Translations under genes and position numbers: made by a program
Shown: piece by piece, positions 1 to 5,118 of the stretch
Numbering within the stretch: position 1 is the first letter of the stretch
Layout of the letters: each line of letters opens with the position of its first letter
NCBI GenBank assembly: GCA_003562535.1
Contig: PWUP01000281.1
Coordinates: 1 to 5,118, forward strand
Length of the DNA stretch: 5,118 nt
From: Gammaproteobacteria bacterium
Lineage (GTDB): Bacteria > Pseudomonadota > Gammaproteobacteria > Competibacterales > Competibacteraceae
Direction: 5' to 3'
Notes under the pieces: generated by a model
Seen by the model: the letters and a program-made list of their open reading frames with translations, nothing else
Database searches by the model: none
What the model was told of the DNA's origin: nothing

Positions 1-1218
1 CAACAGGTCGAAGGGGCTTGGCGTGGTTTGCACTATCTGGTTAATAACACCGAGACGGATGAGCAGTTAAAAATCAAGGTGTTTAATATCAGCAAAAAAG
101 ACGTTCATAAAACCCTCAAGAAATTCAAAGGCGCGGCGTGGGATCAAAGTCCGTTATTCAAAAAAATCTACGAGGAAGAATACGGCACTTTTGGTGGTGA
201 ACCCTTCGGCTGTCTGGTCGGGGATTATCACTTCGATCACAGCCCACCCGATGTCGAATTGCTAGGCGAAATCGCCAAAGTGTCAGCCGCCAGCCACACC
301 CCGTTTATTGCCGGGGCCGACCCCGGCGTGCTCGGCATGGAATCATGGCAAGAACTGGCTAACCCCCGTGATCTGACCAAAATTTTCCAAACCCCCGAAT
401 ACGCCGCTTGGCGCAGCCTGCGCGAATCCGAAGATACACGCTATATCGGTTTGGCTATGCCACGGTTCCTTGGGCGCGTCCCCTATGGTGCCAAGACCGA
501 CCCCGTCGATGAATTTGACTTTGAGGAAAACATCGAGGGCGCTGACCACAGCAAATACACCTGGTGTAATTCGGCTTATGCCATGGCCACTAACATCACC
601 CGCGCGTTTAAAACCTATGGGTGGTGTACTCGGATCCGAGGCATTGAGTCTGGCGGTGCTGTCGAAGCTTTGCCCACCCACACCTTCCCCACCGATGATG
701 GCGGCGTCGATATGAAATGCCCGACTGAAATCGCCATCACTGATCGCCGCGAAGCCGAGCTGGCCAAGAATGGCTTTATGCCGTTAATTCACAAGAAAAA
801 CTCTGATTTTGCGGCGTTTATTGGTGCTCAATCCCTGCAAAAACCGGCAGAGTACGATGACCCCGATGCCACCGCCAATGCCAACCTCTCGGCAAGATTA
901 CCTTATTTATTCGCGACTTGCCGCTTCGCGCATTATCTCAAATGCATTGTTCGCGATAAGATCGGGTCGTTTAAAGAACGCGACGATCTGCAAAAATGGC
1001 TGCAAAAATGGATTATGCAGTATGTTGACGGTGATCCGGCCAATTCAAGGGAAAGCACTAAAGCGCGTAAACCCCTCTCAGCCGCTGAAGTGGTGGTTGA
1101 AGAAATCGAGGGCAATCCCGGGTATTACTCGTCTAAATTCTTTTTACGACCCCATTATCAGCTTGAAGGGCTAACGGTGTCATTGCGTTTAGTTTCAAAA
1201 TTGCCTTCAGGTAAATAA
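1..1218 (+). CDS. tssC: T6SS contractile sheath large subunit TssC (VipB/ImpD/HsiC family), 5' end missing
   Basis: TssC pairs with TssB to build the cytoplasmic sheath whose contraction drives the Hcp tube out of the cell. The frame is open from base 1 and begins with QQVEGAWRGLHYLV, a conserved TssC stretch. A TTG at 28-30 lies inside this motif and is not the start; the true start is upstream of the window. The 405 visible codons compare with roughly 490-500 residues in the family, so about 90 N-terminal residues are missing. Family signatures (window residue numbers) are GADPGVLGMESWQELANP near 105-122, a PRFLGRVPYG block near 154-163, PTHTFPTDDGGVDMKCPTEI near 225-244, and the C-terminal FFLRPHYQLEGLTVSLRLVS near 380-399. 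These belong to the part of the protein that forms the sheath core and handshake domain in characterised sheaths. The reading frame is intact to the TAA stop. The gene is followed by a 240-base gap before hcp. Assignment is by recognised motifs and is very secure. Confidence 0.97.
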   Translation, partial: QQVEGAWRGLHYLVNNTETDEQLKIKVFNISKKDVHKTLKKFKGAAWDQSPLFKKIYEEEYGTFGGEPFGCLVGDYHFDHSPPDVELLGEIAKVSAASHTPFIAGADPGVLGMESWQELANPRDLTKIFQTPEYAAWRSLRESEDTRYIGLAMPRFLGRVPYGAKTDPVDEFDFEENIEGADHSKYTWCNSAYAMATNITRAFKTYGWCTRIRGIESGGAVEALPTHTFPTDDGGVDMKCPTEIAITDRREAELAKNGFMPLIHKKNSDFAAFIGAQSLQKPAEYDDPDATANANLSARLPYLFATCRFAHYLKCIVRDKIGSFKERDDLQKWLQKWIMQYVDGDPANSRESTKARKPLSAAEVVVEEIEGNPGYYSSKFFLRPHYQLEGLTVSLRLVSKLPSGK

Positions 1219-1226
1219 AGTGGATC

Positions 1227-1262
1227 GGGTCAAACTGGCCTGCTATCTAGTCAGTTTGACCC
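1227..1262 (+). repeat. 13-bp inverted repeat (hairpin) just after the tssC stop
   Basis: The arms GGGTCAAACTGGC (1227-1239) and GTCAGTTTGACCC (1250-1262) pair over 13 positions with a single G-T wobble, around a 10-base loop. The repeat begins 8 bases after the tssC stop codon. That position suits a transcript 3'-end structure: a processing or stabilising hairpin, or a weak terminator of the tssB-tssC transcript. There is no T-run after the right arm (AGAGCACCG follows), so it is not a classic intrinsic terminator. As DNA it is also a near-perfect dyad that could be a protein-binding operator, about 75 bases upstream of the hcp promoter candidate. The pairing is seen directly; the role is inferred. 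Confidence 0.7.
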
Positions 1263-1335
1263 AGAGCACCGTGCGTATTCAAATTTCTACGATCTCGGTT
1301 CTCATAATAAGCTGAAAAAATTAATAGTTGGTTTT

Positions 1336-1363
1336 TTGGCACGGTAAATGTATCCGTTATAAA
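1336..1363 (+). promoter_or_regulatory. Candidate sigma-70-type promoter for hcp, overlapping a weaker sigma-54-like motif
   Basis: TTGGCA (1336-1341) matches the -35 consensus at 5 of 6 positions. TATAAA (1358-1363) matches the -10 consensus at 5 of 6, with a 16-base spacer. The 35 bases upstream are AT-rich, including an A-run and a T-run, and could act as an UP element. Transcription would start near 1370 and give a leader of about 90 bases before hcp. The same DNA contains TGGCACG-N4-ATGTA (1337-1352), which resembles the sigma-54 element TGGCACG-N4-TTGCA. The -24 half is perfect but the -12 half carries GT in place of GC. The sigma-70 reading is the better supported one. The position, between tssC and hcp and away from coding DNA, strengthens the call. 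Confidence 0.6.
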
Positions 1364-1458
1364 GCAACTGAGGTGCAATACGACATCCAGTTGTGACAGC
1401 AGGCTGCAGCTCATAGCAGCGACTCTCAGGCAATACTGACTAACTTTGGAGCATAACC

Positions 1459-1944
1459 ATGTACGATGCATTTTTGAAAATTGAAGGCGTCACAGGTGAA
1501 TCTAACGACGAGGAGCATAAAGAAGAAATTGAGATTTTTAGCTTCTCCTGGGGTGCCTCGAACCCGTCAACCATTGGCTCTCATACCTCAGGCTCTGGCG
1601 GTGGCAAGGTCACGATTTCCGACTTTACTGTTGTAAAAAGAACTGATCGGGCTTCAGCAGCAATATTTGGAAAATGCTGTGATGGCACCCACTTCCCCAC
1701 CGCTAAGCTGACCTTGCGCAAATCAGGGGGCGACAAACTTGAGTACTTGATCTATGAGTTCCAAGAAGTATTTGTCGATAATATGCAATGGAGTGGTTCA
1801 ACTGGTGGTGACGACAGCCCGATGGAAACGGTGTCGTTCACTTTTGGCCAGGTAATCGCCACCTATACTCGGCAAAATGCCGAAGGCACCGGCGAAGCGC
1901 CGATCGAGTATGGCTGGGATGTCCGCACCAACATGCCAACTTGA
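1459..1944 (+). CDS. hcp: T6SS inner tube protein Hcp (TssD), Hcp1-like
   Basis: Hcp forms hexameric rings that stack into the tube inside the TssBC sheath. It is expelled on firing and can carry small effectors in its lumen. The 161-residue product has the family's usual length. It shows the N-terminal MYDAFLKIEGVTGES, the EEIEIFSFSWGAS strand (22-34), a Gly/Ser-rich extended loop (near 40-49, SGSGGG), KVTISDFTVVK (50-60), THFPTAKLTLRKSGG (77-91), and SGSTGGDDSPMETVSFTFGQ (112-131). It ends with IEYGWDVRTN, matching the Hcp1 ending. No signal peptide is present, as expected for T6SS export from the cytoplasm. The ATG start is preceded by GGAG at 1448-1451 with 7-base spacing. Adjacent cysteines occur at 73-74. 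The gene is flanked by its own promoter candidate upstream and a terminator hairpin downstream, which fits its need for very high expression. Confidence 0.97.
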   Translation: MYDAFLKIEGVTGESNDEEHKEEIEIFSFSWGASNPSTIGSHTSGSGGGKVTISDFTVVKRTDRASAAIFGKCCDGTHFPTAKLTLRKSGGDKLEYLIYEFQEVFVDNMQWSGSTGGDDSPMETVSFTFGQVIATYTRQNAEGTGEAPIEYGWDVRTNMPT

Positions 1945-1965
1945 TTGGATCATCCGGCGTATATC

Positions 1966-1998
1966 AAACCGGCGAGCCAAACGGCTCGTCCGGTTTTT
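1966..1998 (+). terminator. Intrinsic terminator between hcp and tagJ
   Basis: AAACCGGCGAGCC (1966-1978) pairs with GGCTCG-T-CCGGTTT (1983-1996) to give a 13-bp stem with one bulged T (1989) and a 4-base AAAC loop. A T-run (1994-1998) begins within the stem's right arm and is followed by further T-rich sequence (GTTGATTTTC). It lies 21 bases after the hcp stop, in the orientation expected to end hcp transcripts. No clear promoter is visible between it and tagJ, 23 bases later. Downstream genes therefore probably rely on read-through, making it an attenuating rather than absolute terminator. Confidence 0.85.
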
Positions 1999-2021
1999 GT
2001 TGATTTTCAGGAGCGATACTC

Positions 2022-2846
2022 ATGACGGTACTTGACCGCTTTGCCACCGGCGATCTCCAAAGCACACTGGCTGAATTGCAGCAGCAGGTGCGCCGTCAGC
2101 CCGCCGAGGCTAAGCACCGCATTTTTCTGTTTCAACTGTATTGTGTGCTGGGTGAATGGCAAAAAGCCTTGAATCAACTTAATGTATTGCGTGATCTGGA
2201 TGCCTCCACATTGCCGATGGCTCAAACCTATCAAGAAGCTATCCAGTGCGAGGCGCTGCGTACTCAGGTGTTTGCCGGTCAGCGAGCGCCTTTATTGTTT
2301 GGCGAACCGGAACCGTGGCTGGCCTGGCTGATTGAAGCCCTGAAGCTCACTGCACAAGAGCAGCATGATCAGGCCAGTGCGTTGCGCGACCAGGCTCTGG
2401 AACACGCACCGGCCACTTCCGGACAACTCAATGACACTGCTTTCGAATGGCTGGCCGATGCCGATCCCCGCTTTGGTCCGGTGTTGGAAGCGATTGTCAA
2501 TGGCCGTTATTACTGGATTCCCTTACATAATATTCGTCAATTACAGATTGAACCCCCAACGGATTTACGCGATCTGGTCTGGCTACCGGCGCAACTCACT
2601 TGGGCGAATGGGGGGGAATCGGTGGGACTCATACCCGTGCGTTATCCTGGTTCCGAGTCCAGCAGCGATGACGCTATCCGTTTAGCACGGAAAACCGACT
2701 GGCATAGCGTCAACGCAACGACCCAACTGGGTCTCGGCCAGCGTTTATTCGCCACCGAAAGCGCGGATCACGCCCTGTTAGACACCCGCACCATCTTATT
2801 CAATACGGCTGAAAACAGTGTAGCATCAACAAGCACCGATGGCTGA
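2022..2846 (+). CDS. tagJ: T6SS accessory protein TagJ (ImpE/HsiE1 family)
   Basis: TagJ is a non-core T6SS component found in a subset of systems, including P. aeruginosa HSI-I, where HsiE1 binds the sheath subunit HsiB1 (TssB) and is connected to ClpV. It is a cytoplasmic protein thought to modulate sheath handling. The 274 residues show an N-terminal helical, TPR-like half: repeated Leu/Gln helices with RIFLFQLYCVLGEWQKALNQ near 33-52, and QTYQEAIQCEALR near 68-80. A C-terminal ImpE-type domain follows, with NGRYYWIPL (160-168), PPTDLRDLVWLPAQLTWANG (178-197), VGLIPVRYPGSE (201-212), LARKTDW (221-227), GLGQRLF (237-243) and LLDTRTILF (252-260). The ATG has a good AGGAG site at 2009-2013 with 8-base spacing. 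Its 3' end overlaps tssE by 8 bases. There is no signal peptide or membrane segment. Placement directly after hcp and before tssE is the HSI-I arrangement and supports the call. Confidence 0.93.
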   Translation: MTVLDRFATGDLQSTLAELQQQVRRQPAEAKHRIFLFQLYCVLGEWQKALNQLNVLRDLDASTLPMAQTYQEAIQCEALRTQVFAGQRAPLLFGEPEPWLAWLIEALKLTAQEQHDQASALRDQALEHAPATSGQLNDTAFEWLADADPRFGPVLEAIVNGRYYWIPLHNIRQLQIEPPTDLRDLVWLPAQLTWANGGESVGLIPVRYPGSESSSDDAIRLARKTDWHSVNATTQLGLGQRLFATESADHALLDTRTILFNTAENSVASTSTDG

Positions 2847-3348
2847 ACTGACCTCACAGGAGCAACTGCAACCTTCTCTGTTGGATCGTTTGACCGATGA
2901 CGATCCCCATGAGCACCAAGAAGGCCGTGATCAGCGAGTGTTAAACATGCGCCGTCTACGGCAAAGTGTGCTGCGTGATTTGGCTTGGTTGTTTAACACG
3001 ACCCACTTGGCTACGGTGCAAGATCTCAACGCCTTTCCCGAAGTGCAGAATTGCGTACTCAACTATGGTATCCCCGAGCTTTCAGGTGCAGCAATTTCCA
3101 GTTTATCCACCATGGAAATCGAACGCTATATTCGTCATGCCATACTGACTTATGAACCGCGCATTCTACCCCATACGTTACACATCAATATCATTGCTGA
3201 GCGGGAACAAATGAGCGAACAGGCGCTGGCATTTGAAATCAGTGGGGATTTGTGGGCGCAGCCGATTCCAGAACAACTGTATCTAAAAACCGAAATTGAT
3301 TTAGAACTTGGTGATTTTAAAGTCATTGAGTTCAGCGGGCGACGTTAA
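2839..3348 (+). CDS. tssE: T6SS baseplate protein TssE (gp25-like lysozyme-fold family)
   Basis: TssE is a small baseplate subunit homologous to phage T4 gp25. It bridges the wedge complex (TssF, TssG, TssK) to the first sheath ring and helps start sheath polymerisation. Despite the old 'lysozyme' label, family members are structural. The 169 residues show the N-terminal PSLLDRLTDDDP (12-23), RRLRQSVLRDLAWLFNTT (38-55), VLNYGIPELSG (73-83), and the conserved EPR triplet at 106-108, within the gp25 core motif. Length is normal for the family. The start ATG lies inside the end of tagJ (8-base overlap), with no convincing Shine-Dalgarno sequence just upstream, so translation is probably coupled to tagJ. 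The N-terminal motif directly after this ATG supports the start. Only 4 bases separate it from tssF. Confidence 0.95.
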   Translation: MAELTSQEQLQPSLLDRLTDDDPHEHQEGRDQRVLNMRRLRQSVLRDLAWLFNTTHLATVQDLNAFPEVQNCVLNYGIPELSGAAISSLSTMEIERYIRHAILTYEPRILPHTLHINIIAEREQMSEQALAFEISGDLWAQPIPEQLYLKTEIDLELGDFKVIEFSGRR

Positions 3349-3352
3349 CCTT

Positions 3353-5118
3353 ATGGATCCGCGACTGCTGCGCTACTACAACGAAGAATTGCGCTATCTG
3401 CGTGAAATGGGCGCAGAGTTTGCCCAAGAATACCCGAAAATCGCGGGCCGCTTGGGTATGGACGGCATGGAAATCGCTGATCCCTATGTGGAACGGCTCA
3501 TGGAAGGGTTTGCCTTCTTAGCCGCTCGGGTGCAACTGCGTGTCGATGCTGAGTTTCCGCGCTTTTCCCAACATCTGCTAGAGCGGGTATTCCCACATTA
3601 TCTCGCCCCAACACCTTCTATGGCGGTGGTGCAGTTCCAACCGGATTTTAGCGAAGGTGATTTGGTTCAAGGCCCTAGTATTCCCCGCCATACGGTGTTG
3701 CGTAGCCTAACGGGTAAAGGCGATCAAAGCCCTTGCACCTACCGCACGGCTCACGATGTGCCCTTGTGGCCTCTGGAGATTACTGAGGCGGAATACTTAG
3801 GCACAGCAGCCGCAGTTAAAGCGCTGGGCATCGCTGAATTAAGCGGTCTGCGCGCAGGTATTCGGCTCAGACTGCGCTTGGTGGCTGATGCCAGCTTTAA
3901 ACATCTGCCACTGGAGCGATTGGCACTGTATCTGCGTGGCCCTGATGCCCTGCCCATCACGCTGTATGAGCAATTGGTCGCTAATCGCTTAGGCATTGTG
4001 GTACTGCCTACCCAGCGGCCAATCACTTGGCAGCAAAGGCTGCCGAAAACCGCTATCCGCCAATTAGGCTTTGACGATGACCAGGCCCTGTTGCCCTACG
4101 GGGCGCGTTCGTTCCAAGGTTATCGGCTGCTGGCGGAATATTTTGCCTTCCCACAACGCTATCTGTTTGTGGAGTTCAACGGCTTGCGGGCTGGACTCAG
4201 CCGCTGCCCGCACTCAGAAATTGATTTGGTGGTGCTGCTGGATCACAGCCACCCACTCTTAGAACAAGGACTGGATAAAGAGCATTTTCAGTTGTTCAGT
4301 ACCCCAGCAATTAATCTGTTCCCCAAACGCGCTGACCGGATTCATTTGAGCGAGCAACGCGCTGAGCACCATATTGTGGTCGATCGTACTCGGCCCTTGG
4401 ACTTCGAGGTATTCAGCATCACCGACGTGACCGGCCACGGAGTGACGGCTGAAGAAGAGCAAACCTTTCTGCCCTTTTACGCCTCCAGCGATCAGCACGC
4501 TCTACAAGGGCATAGCGCGTATTATGCCTTACGTCGCGAACCACGGTTGATTTCCTCTAAAGTTCGCCGCCAAGGCCCGCGCTCCAGTTATATTGGCAGT
4601 GAGTTATTCATTAGTCTGGTGGACGCGACTCAAGCGCCCTACAGCAGCACTTTACGCCAGCTCGGCCTCACCACCCTATGCACTAACCGCGATCTGCCCT
4701 TACACATGCCGCTTGGCCAAGGCACCACCGATTTTACATTAGAAGCTGGAGCACCCATTACTGGTGTGCGCTGCTTATCCGGCCCTACCCGACCGCGCCC
4801 CTCAACCGCCGAACGTGAAATCACTTGGCGGCTGATTAACCATCTGACTTTGAACTATCTGAGTCTGGCCGATAGTGATCCGCAGCAAGGGGCGGCTGCC
4901 TTGCGGGAACTGCTTAAACTCTACGCCCCTGCCAGCGATAGCGCGGTGCGCAAACAAATCGAAGACGGAGTCCGCCGTATTCAAGCCCGCTCGGTGACTC
5001 AGCGGCTACCGATTCCCGGCCCGATTGCGTTCGGACGCGGACTGGAGATTACCTTGACCTTTGAAGAATCGGCCTTTGAAGGGGTGGGGGTATTTTTATT
5101 AAGCGCAGTCTTGGAACG
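3353..5118 (+). CDS. tssF: T6SS baseplate wedge protein TssF (ImpG/VasA/HsiG family), 3' end missing
   Basis: TssF joins TssG (about two TssF to one TssG in studied systems) and TssK to form the wedge units of the T6SS baseplate at the inner membrane. It corresponds to phage T4 gp6. The frame runs from the ATG at 3353 without a stop to the right edge, giving 588 complete codons. Known members are about 590-630 residues, so only a short C-terminal tail should be missing. The N-terminus MDPRLLRYYNEELRYLREMG is the classic TssF start. It is followed by EYPKIAGRLG (26-35), DPYVERLMEGFAFLAARVQL (43-62) and EFPRFSQHLLERVFPHYLAP (67-86). Later motifs include HLTLNYLSL (497-505) and, near the end, GRGLEITLTFEESAFEG, matching the family's RGLEV-type ending. 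The start has no strong Shine-Dalgarno site and follows the tssE stop by 4 bases, indicating coupled translation. tssG would be expected next, beyond the window. Confidence 0.96.
   Translation, partial: MDPRLLRYYNEELRYLREMGAEFAQEYPKIAGRLGMDGMEIADPYVERLMEGFAFLAARVQLRVDAEFPRFSQHLLERVFPHYLAPTPSMAVVQFQPDFSEGDLVQGPSIPRHTVLRSLTGKGDQSPCTYRTAHDVPLWPLEITEAEYLGTAAAVKALGIAELSGLRAGIRLRLRLVADASFKHLPLERLALYLRGPDALPITLYEQLVANRLGIVVLPTQRPITWQQRLPKTAIRQLGFDDDQALLPYGARSFQGYRLLAEYFAFPQRYLFVEFNGLRAGLSRCPHSEIDLVVLLDHSHPLLEQGLDKEHFQLFSTPAINLFPKRADRIHLSEQRAEHHIVVDRTRPLDFEVFSITDVTGHGVTAEEEQTFLPFYASSDQHALQGHSAYYALRREPRLISSKVRRQGPRSSYIGSELFISLVDATQAPYSSTLRQLGLTTLCTNRDLPLHMPLGQGTTDFTLEAGAPITGVRCLSGPTRPRPSTAEREITWRLINHLTLNYLSLADSDPQQGAAALRELLKLYAPASDSAVRKQIEDGVRRIQARSVTQRLPIPGPIAFGRGLEITLTFEESAFEGVGVFLLSAVLE

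Noticed and set aside
28..30. TTG as the start codon of the first gene
   Set aside because: The same frame is open to base 1, and the residues before it (QQVEGAWRG) belong to a conserved TssC motif, so the gene starts outside the window.
343..681. 112-codon minus-strand reading frame inside tssC
   Set aside because: It lies entirely antisense to a strongly recognised gene, shows no family motifs and is best explained as a shadow of tssC codon bias.
1403..1420. Short hairpin in the hcp leader (GCTGC paired with GCAGC)
   Set aside because: Only 5 bp of stem with an 8-base loop and competing pairings nearby; too weak to call a riboswitch or regulatory RNA.
1247..1471. 74-codon minus-strand reading frame across the tssC-hcp gap
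   Set aside because: It covers the + strand promoter and the hcp start, has no recognisable protein motif and no evident ribosome binding site, so it is probably chance.
2008..2013. CsrA/RsmA-type site at the tagJ ribosome binding site (CAGGAG)
   Set aside because: RsmA does repress HSI-I in P. aeruginosa, but here the GGA is simply part of an ordinary Shine-Dalgarno sequence and is not in a hairpin loop, so nothing specific supports the site.
3751..4026. 91-codon minus-strand reading frame inside tssF
   Set aside because: It is antisense to tssF, Arg/Ser-rich in the way shadow frames often are, and has no family resemblance.

Overview
This window is an internal slice of a type VI secretion system (T6SS) structural cluster, with all five genes on the + strand. 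In order they are the 3' part of tssC (sheath large subunit), hcp/tssD (inner tube), tagJ (ImpE/HsiE-type accessory protein), tssE (gp25-like baseplate protein) and most of tssF (baseplate wedge protein). tssC is cut by the left edge and tssF by the right edge. The order tssC-hcp-tagJ-tssE-tssF matches the Pseudomonas aeruginosa HSI-I locus (hsiC1-hcp1-hsiE1-hsiF1-hsiG1), and the Hcp resembles Hcp1. The cluster is therefore most likely of the HSI-I-like, tagJ-containing class. The host is probably a gammaproteobacterium or related proteobacterium of moderate G+C. No gene here fixes the genus.

Layout: bases 1-1218 are tssC. Bases 1219-1458 are a 240-base non-coding region. It holds a 13-bp inverted repeat directly after the tssC stop, an AT-rich tract, a good promoter candidate (TTGGCA-N16-TATAAA) and a leader of about 90 bases ending in a GGAG ribosome binding site. 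hcp (1459-1944) follows. A strong hairpin with a U-tract (1966-1998), which looks like an intrinsic terminator, sits in the 77-base gap before tagJ (2022-2846). tagJ, tssE (2839-3348) and tssF (3353 to the right edge) are packed with an 8-base overlap and a 4-base gap, so they are probably translated in a coupled way.

How it works together: TssB and TssC form the contractile sheath around the Hcp tube. TssE and TssF (with TssG and TssK, not in this window) form the baseplate on which sheath and tube assemble. TagJ is an accessory linked to the TssB sheath component and ClpV in related systems. hcp lies between its own apparent promoter and a terminator. That would give abundant Hcp transcript with only partial read-through into the lower-demand baseplate genes.

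I found no effector, immunity gene, mobile element, tRNA or CRISPR. The window looks like a conventional T6SS core. The points worth a second look are the regulatory signals flanking hcp rather than any new system.
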